Origin: Sesamum alatum
Taxonomy: Eukaryota; Streptophyta; Magnoliopsida; Lamiales; Pedaliaceae
Direction of reading: 5' to 3'
DNA length: 64,000 bases
NCBI GenBank assembly: GCA_034509735.1
Contig: JACGWO010000003.1
Location: 7,130,001-7,194,000 of the forward strand
The notes below the pieces were generated by a model. The model did not search any database, was not told the origin of the DNA, and saw nothing but the letters and a program-made list of their open reading frames with translations. This document shows, piece by piece, positions 1-10,329 of this stretch. Position numbers and translations under genes: made by a program. Positions within the stretch are counted from its first letter, which is position 1. Each line of letters opens with the position of its first letter.

Positions 1-1184
1 GTCTTTTACCAAAAGAGACAAGTCAACACTCATCAAAGGCCATGCATTGCCAATTTTGAGCTTCTAACAGAAGCAATTTTCGGTCATGCTCTTTTGGGAA
101 GAAGTCCAACTTCTTCTCATTCCAAAAGTGGAATTAACACATCACTTGGGCCAAGATTTAATGAACCGGGTTATATTGTAATCCAATTATAACAAGCCCA
201 AGAATTAAATTCTATTTAATTCATGGTCCATTTAAATAATTCCCATTAATATTTTAATCCAATTAAAAGATCTAAGTTTCGATTCTCTACTTAATTGATA
301 AATCCTATTTACTGATTAAAACAAGGGTCTGATACAATATCAGCCCGTCCATCCAATGGACAATCTCTTAAGTAATCCAATTACTCTTATCCTTTGAAAT
401 TGACTCCAAGTCAATCTCTTCACTTCCGCGGTGATTTGTGTGTGACCCTTTAGGTTCACCCTCAACTAGACTTGGGCCCATGTTCAACAGGAGCCCGCTA
501 CCATAGGTGCCCGTCTAGCAACGGTCCATGGCACTAGAGACTACGTGAATGTTGGTGTGAACATTTAGGCGCCGATTCCGTACGGGTACGATCCTTCTGT
601 CTACCAACTCCCGGCCTTAGTCTAGGGTATGAAATTGAGCGTCGATTTCCATCCTTGACCAGACGTCTATGCTTAATACTCGAAACTAAGCATGCCTCAT
701 TGCATTGACCCAGGAAATCATTTCCTGCTCGATCAACCACTGTGCCCACAGGTTTAAGCAGCATGAATGTGTCTCCGAGTGTATAGGATATACCTCTGTC
801 ATCGCTAGACATTCTGACTGCACTGGACAAGGCTTATAATGGCCATCTTACAGAATGATCATCTCTCGCCAGATCCAAGATACAACCATCGTGTGCACGT
901 GACTGTTATGGTTCCTCAAGTTTGAGGATTACTCTCGTACTATCGGAACCAGAGAAATCCAATCATACCGACCAAGCCTCCAAGGCTTTCATATGATGAT
1001 CCCCGCGAGTCAGCTCAGTCGGCTCGACCCTAGTCGACCAACCCACGAAGATCGTATAGGCGTCAGACGCCCATCATCGATGAAACACGATACTCATCCA
1101 ATGAATACGACTCTTGGTGCAAGTCTTTATAGGACTCTCGATGCCCTGTCTCGAGGTTCTTGACTTAGAACGTTTCAGACCCAA
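1..1184 (-). repeat. Type-B copia LTR, left part (continues off window, resumes at 5352)
   Basis: This stretch aligns by eye with the interior of the complete type-B solo LTR at 35032-37258, from about 35770 to 36990, in the same orientation. It begins inside the LTR, so the LTR end lies to the left of the window. The match stops abruptly near 1184, where the sequence becomes copia gag of another subfamily. The LTR resumes at 5352 after the A1 remnant, with about 35 bp missing. It is more diverged from the other B LTRs than they are from each other. Short inverted repeats at 202-222, 329-343 and 399-415 belong to the hairpin array described in the findings. Confidence 0.8.
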
Positions 1185-1366
1185 CCCAACGTCTCACGTT
1201 CTTCTGGCGTGGATCCTTCTGGTAAGGTCCTAGGGAGAGGCTCGTCCATGACGTAGCCTTGGTTCTCGTAATCTAGGACTATCCTGAGATTGCGCAACCA
1301 GTCGTTGTAGTTTGTTCCATTGAATTTGTTTGTCTCAAGAATGGTGGAAAGTGGGTTCTTAGACAT
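1184..1366 (-). pseudogene. Copia gag, N-terminal fragment (element A1)
   Basis: The first 61 codons of a Ty1/copia gag start at an ATG at 1364-1366 and read MSKNPLSTILETNKFNG onward. They match the N-terminus of the long gag frame at 62104-63288 almost exactly. Copia gag normally binds genomic RNA and forms cytoplasmic particles. Here only the start of the gag_2/UBN2-like domain remains. The frame is cut near 1184 by a junction with type-B LTR sequence, so the CCHC knuckle, protease and pol are absent. It cannot make a working protein. The adjoining leader and LTR on the right belong to the same element. Confidence 0.85.
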
Positions 1367-3330
1367 TTTAAAATCTACATTTTAAAAAACAGCGCGCGAT
1401 CAGCAGAAAATAAAAGACGTTGGTTTGATAAAAAATAATTAAATGCATGGACTTTAGTCATTTAATCCTCCCACTATTTGTACGAAAACACGGTACTCTC
1501 AAACGTGGTTTTCGGGAAATCCTTTCCAAGTGGGCTTGGGATCCACAGCGATTTTTCCTATACCCCGCTTTTACGATTCGCATGGAAAAGATCCTGTGGG
1601 AGGTATTCCATACCATTCTCGTTCCACGAGATTCCCAAGATTATTGCCTCACCCTTTCACATGATCCCGAGGACTCCAAGCGAATCATGTTAATTGGGCG
1701 TTAGACCCAACCCAATCGACCGAGCCACGGACCCACTGGTACCCCCACGACTCGTGAGACAGGTAGCAGCAGCCCGCTATTCGTTCATGACATAATGCAG
1801 CTTCCTTTAAGTACAATGACGTGCCACGACTCGTGAGACCACGCTATTAACCTAAAGCAGCTTCCTCACTATGCCATGGATTGGAAGGCATGGACAAACT
1901 CCTAGAGTTCATGTCCACTTTGTCTAGGGTCTAATATTTTGACATTGGTCCAACCAATGTGAGAGTAAGTAATGACCGAGATCCCAAATAAATAAATATC
2001 TACACATACATCCATAATGCGTAAATAAACCATCCATAGCAGTTATACGATAAATAAACAACCCATTCATTCATCATCATAACCACATGCAAAATTAAAG
2101 CCTAGCACGCCCCTGTTGGATGATCACGAGCCCGAATCCTATGCGACCCACTGAGCCCGTAGTGGATCTATGGTCAATCTAGGGTTGGTCCTATACTATT
2201 ACATTAATAGTAACCCAATCATCATGCTGATGGGCCTTGGTCTCTTTTTCTCTTCCTTCACTTCATGGAAAACTCCAAGGGACCTCCCGTCTGGGCTCTC
2301 CATGTGGTCCTTCCTTCTTCTCCACCAATTACAAAAAGGAAACTTCACTCCTAGTCTACTCTCATTACATATTAAAAAATAGAAACCCCAGCAAAAACCC
2401 AGGGAGAGTACATAAGGAGGGAGGTAGAATGCCTTATTATTCCAAGGCAACTAGAAAGAGAGAAGGAGAAAGCAGTAAAAGAGGCACACAGGCCCAACAG
2501 AAAATAAACCATACATTCGGTCTAGGGCTCGCGATCATCCATTTCCATCCAACACACATAATCACATGATCCAATCATATAATTACATAATACCAACAAC
2601 ATATGATTTTCAATCATAAATATCCAAAATAATAAATAAATATGTGCACAACGTGTGAAAAAATAAAACACAAATCTTGGTAACAGTATTTTCTCGTTTT
2701 AGGAAAACCTTTCCTCATTATTTTAAGTAAAATAACCCCGGCAGGCCGCCCGCGCGCGCAGGCTCCCCTGCCTTGCGCGCGCGCTGGCCTGCTGGCTGCG
2801 GGCCGTGCCGTGCACAGTGTGCGCGCAGACGCGCATTGGGCGTGCCTGCCGGGCGTGCGCGCGCAGACTCCTCCGTCTGCGTGCGCGCGCGCCTGGCGGC
2901 GCTGCCCAGAGCCCGTCCGCGCGCGGACTCGCAGGCACGCGCGCATGAGCGCGCCTGCGCCCAGACACCCTTGTCTGCGTGCGCGCGCGCCTGCGCGCAG
3001 CCTTCCTGGCTGCGAGCTGCCCCCGGGCGACCGGCTGGGCAGGCGCGCGCAGGCCTCCCTTGCCTGCGCACGTCTGCTCTGCCGGCAGCGTGCGGCTGCG
3101 CGCGGCCAGCCCTCCCGGCTGGCCGGCTGCGTCGTTTCTCGTTTTCCGTTCAATTTTCCACCCCCGTTTCCCAAGAAAAATAGAAAATTACCAACATTCA
3201 TAAATTCACACGAATTAAAAGCAATAAAATCGACATGCTTAAAATCAAGAACGATCAAGATTTAATATAAAACATCCCAATATCACGTTTCATGCTTATA
3301 ACGCACATAAACCCTAGGCCTATACACCGA
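1367..3330 (-). other. Untranslated leader of copia element A1
   Basis: This is the region between primer-binding site and gag start, read on the minus strand. It matches the leaders of A2 (53370-55632) and A3 (63289 to window end). It contains two copies of the 11-bp interrupted palindrome CACGACTCGTG (1746-1756 and 1825-1835) and a GC-rich island (2735-3134, listed separately). The open frames over the island are a by-product of its base composition. I see no credible gene. Confidence 0.8.
2735..3134. repeat. GC-rich, CpG-dense island in the A1 leader
   Basis: About 400 bp of very GC-rich DNA, full of alternating GCGCGC tracts, lies inside an otherwise AT-rich leader. Overlapping open frames of 70-215 codons occur on both strands, rich in Arg, Ala and Pro. 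This is expected of GC-rich DNA with few stop codons. Comparable islands lie at the same place in the other leaders (24320-24440, 44745-45062, 54870-55440) but with different lengths and poor mutual similarity. Confidence 0.75.
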
Positions 3331-3347
3331 ACCGGGCTCTGATACCA
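3331..3347 (-). other. Primer-binding site of A1 (initiator-Met tRNA)
   Basis: On the minus strand this reads TGGTATCAGAGCCCGGT, one base inside the LTR edge. The first 13 bases match the complement of the 3' end of plant initiator-Met tRNA, the usual copia primer. It fixes the element orientation and the LTR boundary. Confidence 0.88.
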
Positions 3348-3348
3348 C

Positions 3349-5351
3349 TGAAAGAAATCCGGTGGATCGTACCGGGAATTGCGCGAATGCGGAAGCGCGG
3401 TAAAAATAAACATATTAAAATAAAAGGCATGCTTTTAATTTAAAGAACACGCTCAAGGGGTGTGCCCTTGAGGTTCCCGGGCGTTCGGTGTATCTCATGA
3501 TTATAAAACAAATAAAGAAATCATGGAGGCCATAGAGCTGAAAATTAAAGAGGAACAAAAATCTTAAAACGAGACCTACCCATTGTCGTTTTCGTCTTCA
3601 ACTGCTACTCGCGTTGTTCCTCGTTTTGCACCAAGACCTCGTTCTTGAGATCCTCCAAATCGTGACACACGATCCACCCACGTATTCTTGCACGTCGTGC
3701 TAGCAACGAACAAGTATTATTTTGGAGAGGATAGATCAACCACGCGTTATGATTTAACGGGATCGATCTTCCTTAGTTCAATTGTTCCAAGAACAAAAGA
3801 ACAAGAAAATACTTTCTTGGTGAGAGAGAGAGAGAGAGGGGCGGACGAGAGAGAAGAGGAGAGAGTGTGTGTTGTGTGTGTGTTTTTCAAGAATTATCAA
3901 TCTCATAAATGTTGGAAGCTAGAGGTTTATATAGAGGAAGAGTTTAATCCTCTTTAAACTCAAACTCTAAGTAACCTAATTTTGACTAGGATTTTGACCT
4001 AGTCAAAGTCCTAGTCAAACTAGTGTTTGACCTAGTCAAACGAATCCTAGCCTTCCATCTCCCCTTTCCATCTCAACCGTTGATTTTAATTTAATGGAAT
4101 ATTTAAATCCTATTAAATATTCCAAAAGGCTAAAAGAATAAATATAATATAATAAATTAATATTATAATTTATTCTAAGCCCATTAAATCAACCCTTTTA
4201 ATAAATCCTATTTATTAATTTAATTCCTTTTATCAAATAGAAGGAATTAATTTCTCCAAGAAAATATAGGACCCAATTAAATCTAATTTAATCATTCCTT
4301 TACTCCAATATTTAATTCCAAATTAAAATACTAAGTGTGTGTGGATAGTGTGTGACTCTTTAGGTTCACCATTCAGCTAGACTTGGTCGGATTCCTAGAA
4401 TCCGTCCGTTACCATGGGTGGCCATCTAGCAACGGTCCATGGCACTAGAGACTAGGTGAAATATTCGGGGATGAACATTTAGACTCTAACAGTACACTTG
4501 TCCTTCTGTCTTCGGTCTCATCACTTAGAGTCTAGGGCACGGAAAAAAGCAGGTACCTATTTTAGACCTAAGTGTCGGTCTGTCCTTACTAAACGCCGCA
4601 AGGGAAACCTTTTCCTTCTGTTCAGTTACTGTGGCCACAGATTTTAGGGACAAGACACAGAGCATACATGAGACTCAACTGTCAATACCTTTTGATAGGA
4701 GACAGATCCTTTCTTGGAAACTACTGTCACTCTGTACACCCGAGCTGCACTAGACATGGCTTATGACTACTCAAGAGTATTTTGGCAATCTCTCACCATA
4801 TCTAAGATACAGACCTGATGCACAGGTAAACTCAGCAGTTCCTCAAGTCAAAGGACTTGGCCTGTACCGTTGGAACTGGGAATACACGTCATACCTTGCT
4901 GACCATACTCAAGGTCCTCCGTAAGACGGTTCCCGCGAGTCACCTCAGTCAGCTGCTTCCTAGCATGCTGACCCACTAACACTGCTCAGACGACCTTCGT
5001 TACCCGTCGATGAAATACGACAGCAGATGCTTAGTGCAAGTCTCAAAGGGAATCCCGGTACCCATTTTCGGGATTCCTTGACTTGGAGATTTCCGGACTG
5101 ATTCGGTGAGACTGATTTCATGGACCTACCTCCAAGCGTAGTCCCAGTCCCCGAAAACGTTACTCAGTACGTGGGCTTTGTTTGCGTAGTGAACAAAAAT
5201 GTAAATGCAGATAAGTGAACGTAAACAAAGTATTGCCATATGATTTTTCACTTCTTTATTCATAAATGTTTTTATCAAATACCAAAGAATTGTCTAGACA
5301 TAGGTTACATATTCCTGCCAAAATTGGCTTACATGGTCACCTATTCTAACA
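3349..5351 (-). repeat. 5' LTR of copia element A1 (type A, 2003 bp)
   Basis: Read on the minus strand the LTR starts TGTTAGAATAGGTGACC and ends TTTCA, giving TG...CA ends. The PBS lies 1 bp inside. It matches the complete A3 LTR at 57190-59183 along its whole length. The U3 part holds a W-box cluster and TATA box (3927-4040) and an array of short inverted repeats (about 4095-4330) with CCT or CTA spacers. The partner LTR is missing: the element is cut inside gag at 1184. Just outside the LTR the sequence continues as type-B LTR at 5352. Confidence 0.9.
3927..4040 (-). promoter_or_regulatory. LTR promoter: W-box cluster upstream of TATA
   Basis: On the minus strand a TATATAA box lies at 3927-3933. 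Six TTGAC cores, in both orientations, lie at 3982-4040, about 50-110 bp upstream of it. A CT-rich tract, seen as GA repeats at 3822-3838 on the plus strand, follows the TATA box. TTGAC is the core of the WRKY-binding W-box. The cluster recurs in every type-A LTR here (47946-48006, 56296-56358, 57815-57875). Stress-responsive transcription is an inference from the motif alone. Confidence 0.6.
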
Positions 5352-5576
5352 CACTATCCAATGCGTAGCCCAACTGCATGAGTTATTAATCCTGGTCTGT
5401 GGGCTTTGTTGTGATACATGTAAACAACATTTAACATATGGAAAGTGAGCACAACAAAGATAACACCAATGATAATGAACACTCATTTTATTCATTACAT
5501 GATATTACATTACATCAAGTTGTCAAATAGGTTACAAAATGCCAAACCTATTCGCTTTCTGGTCACCTATTCTAAC
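5352..5576 (-). repeat. Type-B copia LTR, right part
   Basis: This piece matches the last 225 bp of the type-B LTR (compare 37035-37258). It ends in CACCTATTCTAAC, one base short of the usual terminal A. With 1-1184 it accounts for one type-B LTR that the A1 remnant interrupts. The following sequence is a GC-rich leader-like segment rather than a polypurine tract, so the internal region of this element is gone or rearranged. Confidence 0.7.
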
Positions 5577-5903
5577 CGCTTCCTGCCTATGCGCGCACTC
5601 AGCCGTGCCCCCACCGGCCAGAGATCGGCCAGGCACCGACGGCTGTTGTTGTTGCTATGTGTCATAAGTTCCTATAATAATAAAAAATAAAAATAAAATG
5701 AACCAAACAGCTACAGAAAATCCAATTTTCATAAACTAAAGTGATATCCAAAACTAAATACAAATTAAAACATGTGTTTCAAACACATAGTCATGCTATT
5801 AACAATATGTAAACATACTTCAAAATCCAATTAAAAAGCATAATACACATGGAAAATATGCTTTACCAAATAAAACATGATAAGTCAATTAACCACAAGT
5901 GCA
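5577..5903 (-). other. Leader remnant of copia element E
   Basis: A short GC-rich patch (about 5577-5640) is followed by AT-rich sequence up to the PBS of element E. Order and composition resemble a shrunken version of the leaders in the other elements. No gag start and no pol sequence remain. I see no gene. Confidence 0.5.
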
Positions 5904-5922
5904 GGACCAGACTCTGATAACA
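5904..5922 (-). other. Primer-binding site of element E (degenerate)
   Basis: The minus strand reads TGTTATCAGAGTCTGGTCC, close to the initiator-Met PBS TGGTATCAGAGCC but with substitutions. It lies next to the LTR edge, as in the other elements. Confidence 0.6.
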
Positions 5923-7739
5923 CTATAAGGAATAGGATGGCCCGAGAAAATCTAAGATGCAGTGGAAGACGAAAATTAAAAATACTTTAAATCCGATCAA
6001 GGGGTGTACAACCTTGATTTCCCGGGCATTCGGCACTTTAAACGTAATAAAATAAACATGCTCATAATATGTATATGTGGCCAATGGAAAAATCAAAAAG
6101 GGGCATGCAACTAAATTCAAGATTTTACCTTTCTGATTTAATTTCTAAACCGCTACGATCGTTGTTCCTTCTCTGGGTCCGCATCCATGCAGGGATCAAC
6201 GTAGATCTCCTCTACGTACGTCCACACCATACATCAGAAGCGGGATTCTCAAAACCACTGTTAAGTGGATTGACATTTCACATCAGAAACTTTTTCTGTT
6301 GGAAGAAACCAATTCTGATTTCACTTTTGCATAGTGAATCAAATTCTTAAGCTCTCTCTTGAAACTTATTCAAGAAGAACTCAACCGAGAGTAAGGGAGA
6401 AAAGAGTAGCCGAGAAATGGAGGAGAGAAAGAGTAATGAAAAAACTAGTTTTCAAACTCTTGTGCGTGTTTTAAAAAAGATTAAAAGAAAAACTAGAATA
6501 ATAATACACCTAGTGTATTTATAATAATATGGTCGAGTGCAGCTCTCTAGTAGACCCACTCAACCTCTTACTCGTCCTTGACCTAGTCAATCTCAAATGG
6601 TGGCTAGGGCTTCATTGTGCATGGACCGGCTTGTTTTAATTCAATAGTTGAATTAATTCAAGCCTAACAAGGATCCATCAAAATTTTAAATTAATCTTAT
6701 TAATTTTAAAGCCCATCAATAGTCCAACAAATTTATTTGATCTAATTAAATAAACTGAGCCCATCTCCATCAATTAATCATTTTCATTAATTAATTGAAT
6801 CAAGCCCAATTAAATTTATCAGATCAATTGAATTGTGTTTGGCCCAAATTTAAGTAATCCTATTAATTAAAACATGGGGTCATCCATCAAATGGACTTTT
6901 CTACTAAATAATCTAATCATTTATTCTCCAGAATAAATTTAAACTATTTAAATTAATTTATTTCTTCTAGAATTATTTCCACTAATAATTCTACTACTTC
7001 TGTAGTGATTTGTGTTTGACTCTTTAGATTTACCATCGGCTAAACTTTGGCTTGTGTCCAATATAATTCATTAATTAAATCTAATTTAGTTAATCACCTC
7101 TATTAACCATTAATACAGAAGCATCTGTCACCATCGGTGGTCGTCTAGCAACGGTTCATGGCACTAGAGACTACACGAATGTGGCGTGAATATTTAGGAT
7201 CCTGAGTACCTTATAGGTACGGTCCCTCCATTAGTTGTCTCCCAATCTAAATCTAGGGCATGAATTAGGCGTCAATTCTCATCCTAGACTAGGGAACTTT
7301 TTTTATAACTCTAAACGCATTTTCCATCGATCATCACAGGAAACTTTTTCTATCGATCAACCGTTGTAGCCACAGACTCAAGTAAATACACCTTAGAGCG
7401 CATAGGAGATCTCACTGCCATTCAATGATAGGCGACGAATTCTATCTTGGAACTCCTCATCCTCACTATATGTTCTAACTGAACTGGACAAGATTTATAA
7501 TGACCACGTAAAAAATACAGTCATCTTTTGCTAAGTTCAAGGTACAACCATCACATTTATCGCAGGAGTGTCAGTCATACTGACCAAGCCTCAAAGGATT
7601 CCATATGATGACTCATCGCGAGCCAGTTTAATTGGCTTGACAACCCTTATCAAACACCCACTATAGTTTAATAGACGTCCCACGTCTGTCACTGATGAAA
7701 CAGACACTCATCTAATGCACTACAAAAAAAAAGCGGGAA

Positions 7740-8420
7740 TTGGGACGGTACGAGGAACGGTTTTTTTATTATTTGGAATGGTAAATTCTTCATTTGAACC
7801 TTTTGGACTGCAATTAGGAACGGTTGAGGAACGGGAGGCTATCCGTGGCAATAAGAGGCGATCCTAATTATTAGGAACGGTACCGAGGTTACCGTTCCTA
7901 TTTGGGAACGGTGTTTGGCACCATTTGGTGCTACCGTTCCTAATTACCTTTGTACGTATAATTTTAAATTTTTTGCATTTGGAATACTTTATAAACATTA
8001 GGAACGGTAGAATCGAAACTAAATCGCGCAATTAGGAACGGTGTTTCGAACTTTTTTTGGAACAGTCCGCTTATGTTGTAGATAAAATTTAGCATGGTGT
8101 CTGGAATACATATAGGAACGGTTGGTTGTAGAGATTAGAACCGGTAACTGGAATATATTTTGTCGCGACATTTAGGAACGGTGTTTGACTCTAACTTTGG
8201 AATAACATTTTGGACCGGTTTTGGTATTGTCTTTAGAATGAAAGCCTAACCACAAAAGGATTGATTTTGGAATACAATTAGGCACGATAGGTTCCGTCTT
8301 TAGGAACGATTGACGTGTACAGTTGGAATGATTATTTCATCGGCATTGGGAACGTAAGTCTTTTGAAAAAGTCAAATATAGGAACGGTAAGTTGCGATTA
8401 CGGACCGTCTAAAGTACCAT
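7740..8420. repeat. Left subterminal motif array of the CACTA element
   Basis: Many copies of TAGGAACGGT and its reverse complement ACCGTTCCTA, exact or one mismatch away, are spread over about 680 bp just inside the left terminus. In En/Spm-type elements subterminal repeats of this kind bind the accessory TNPA protein; that role here is by analogy. No gene lies in this stretch. Confidence 0.85.
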
Positions 8421-8555
8421 TCCTAAATAATGAATTATTTTTTTTATAATAATAGTTTTTATCATTTAAATATAAATTAAATTAATAATAATATTTTGAT
8501 TATATAATTAATATTTAAATATGAAAACATGTATAATTTAGAAATAAAAATTATA

Positions 8556-10184
8556 TTAAATACGAATATTATCCGATTTGATTATAAAAAATAAAAATAA
8601 AAAAAAACATAATTTACTCTTCGTCTCCATCGGCCTCGTCCATCTCGTTAAGTCTGGATGGGTGGGGTCTCTAGGAGGCCGTGACGGGCCGGCGCCGGAG
8701 CGACTGGTCTGCATGTCCTTCACCATGCTCATCAGGTCCGCCATCATCTCCTTGAGGCGGCCCAACCGACCCTCCACGTTTGACGAAGGCGCTGGCTCTG
8801 GCGCGGGCGGTGGCGCTGGCGCTGGCGAGGTAAAGGTCTGGCTGAGCCCCAGGGCCTCAAAACCAAGACCAAATACCCGGCCCTTGTTCTTGCCACCCGA
8901 CGCAAGTGAGCCACATCTGCTGCTCGGTCTGCGCCACCGAGCCCTCTGATTCGGAAGTAGGATCCTCAGGGGCCTGAGATTGATGATCCTCCATCATCTT
9001 CTGGAACATTTCCTGCAAAAATAATTATATTTAAAAAAATAAATTAGAATGTATTAATTACAACTTACCGCCACCTCCGCTGCCCTCGACCCGCTCCAGC
9101 CGTCGTCGGCCTTTTTCTTGTAGCATCTGGAGAATAACGCCATCTGCTTCACTGGCCGACCGAGCTGCTCCTCCTGTAAAAAGAAATGGGAAACAATTAT
9201 TACAATTTTAATTTAATAGTAGTAAATAATTGAAATAACATTAGATATCTTACCATTTTCCGCTTGTGCATACCGACGGAGACAGATCCCGCGCGGTACA
9301 CAGTAGTGGTTGCGGCTGGGTTGGCGTTTCGGTTCTCCTTGTTCTTCTCGCACTCCTTCTGGAACTCCGGGGAATCCCAGTACTGGAGGAGCTGCAGCCA
9401 GACCTCGTTCGCCAGCCATAGAGACTTTTGCAGGGACTGTCTGGCGAGGACGAACTTCTTCCTCAAGAACTTCCCCACCCAAACATGGAAGATCTTGAAC
9501 ATCGACTCGTCGTCGGCGTCCCACCAGTACATCATCTGTATTAAACAAAAAATATATAAATATTTTTTAACTTGGATTGTTAAAATATTTAAAAACAAAA
9601 ATTAATTGTTGTTACCTTCAAACTCTCAAACCAGAAATGTTGGTGCTCTGGCGGCACCTTGCGCAAACTGCCCCAAGGATGGGGATAGTGTCCTTGCACG
9701 ACCCCGTACATGCGCTCGTGGATCTTCCGATCACGACTGAAATTATAAAATAATTAGTATGTCATAAAAATATTAATTTAAATTACAAAAAAAAAATTAA
9801 AAAACATAATTTGTACCTCGCATCGGTGAGTGTGATGTACTGGCGCGCGGATGGTGGTGGGACTGGTGGGGCCGGTGGGGGTGGTGGTGGTGGGGCAGCC
9901 CATGGACGGGCCGGATCGACTGTGCGGTGTAGTAGTGGATGGTCCAGGCTGCTGATCCGACACAGCGGTAGACGCACCGGGCTGCTGATCCGGCACAGGT
10001 GGTGCGGGTGCCTGCACTGCCGGCGCAGGTGGTGCGGGTGCCTGCTCTGCCGGTGGTGGTGGTCAGAACACTGCTTCCCCATCCTGGGAAGCAACACGGC
10101 CGGCGGTATAGCCGGTTCGCCGCGACCACGACCACGACCACGGTCACGTCCACCTCTTCGAGGTGGAAAATCCCGACCAGACAT
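8556..10184 (-). pseudogene. TNP1/Transposase_24-type CACTA accessory gene, five exons, one 1-bp insertion
   Basis: Splice sites give exons 10184-9817, 9736-9616, 9535-9254, 9173-9069 and 9012-8556 on the minus strand, each intron with GT...AG ends. Exons 1-4 total 876 bp and stay in frame. Exon 5 is one base too long: an extra G in the run near 8907 shifts the frame. The product would be about 443 residues: an Arg/Gly-rich N-terminus (MSGRDFPPRRGGRDRGRG), a Pro/His-rich low-complexity part, then the Transposase_24 core with the block from WDSPEFQ to NKENR in exon 3 and the LGRPVKQ continuation in exon 4, ending in a helical tail (GRLGRLKEMMADLMSMV). By family analogy it is the TNPA-like DNA-binding partner of the transposase. 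An AT-rich repeat lies upstream. Confidence 0.78.
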
Positions 10185-10329
10185 TATCTAAAAAATACAC
10201 ATAAGTATCAATTTATTTCAATAATGAAGATTTTCTAATTTATTTAATATATATGCAAACTAAATTCTACAACTGTACATATTTATACTAAATACCATAA
10301 TTTTACCCTAAAATTGCACTGATTCCTTC

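Noticed and set aside
534..830. Short open frames recurring in every type-B LTR (also 30371-30601, 36318-36641, 46558-46881)
   Set aside because: They are the same LTR segment repeated; the lengths and ends vary with each mutation and no start or domain is conserved.
2773..3265. Plus-strand frames in the GC-rich island as possible genes
   Set aside because: Several frames on both strands are open at once and the products are Ala/Arg/Pro-rich. This is an effect of GC content; kept only as a low-interest finding.
5352..5923. Reading the B LTR piece and the E LTR as the two LTRs of one element
   Set aside because: The two LTRs belong to different subfamilies and differ throughout, so they cannot be the ends of a single insertion.
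9783..10191. Other-frame and antisense Gly/Pro-rich open frames over TNP1 exon 1
   Set aside because: Low-complexity sequence is open in several frames; only the frame used here joins in phase with the downstream exons.
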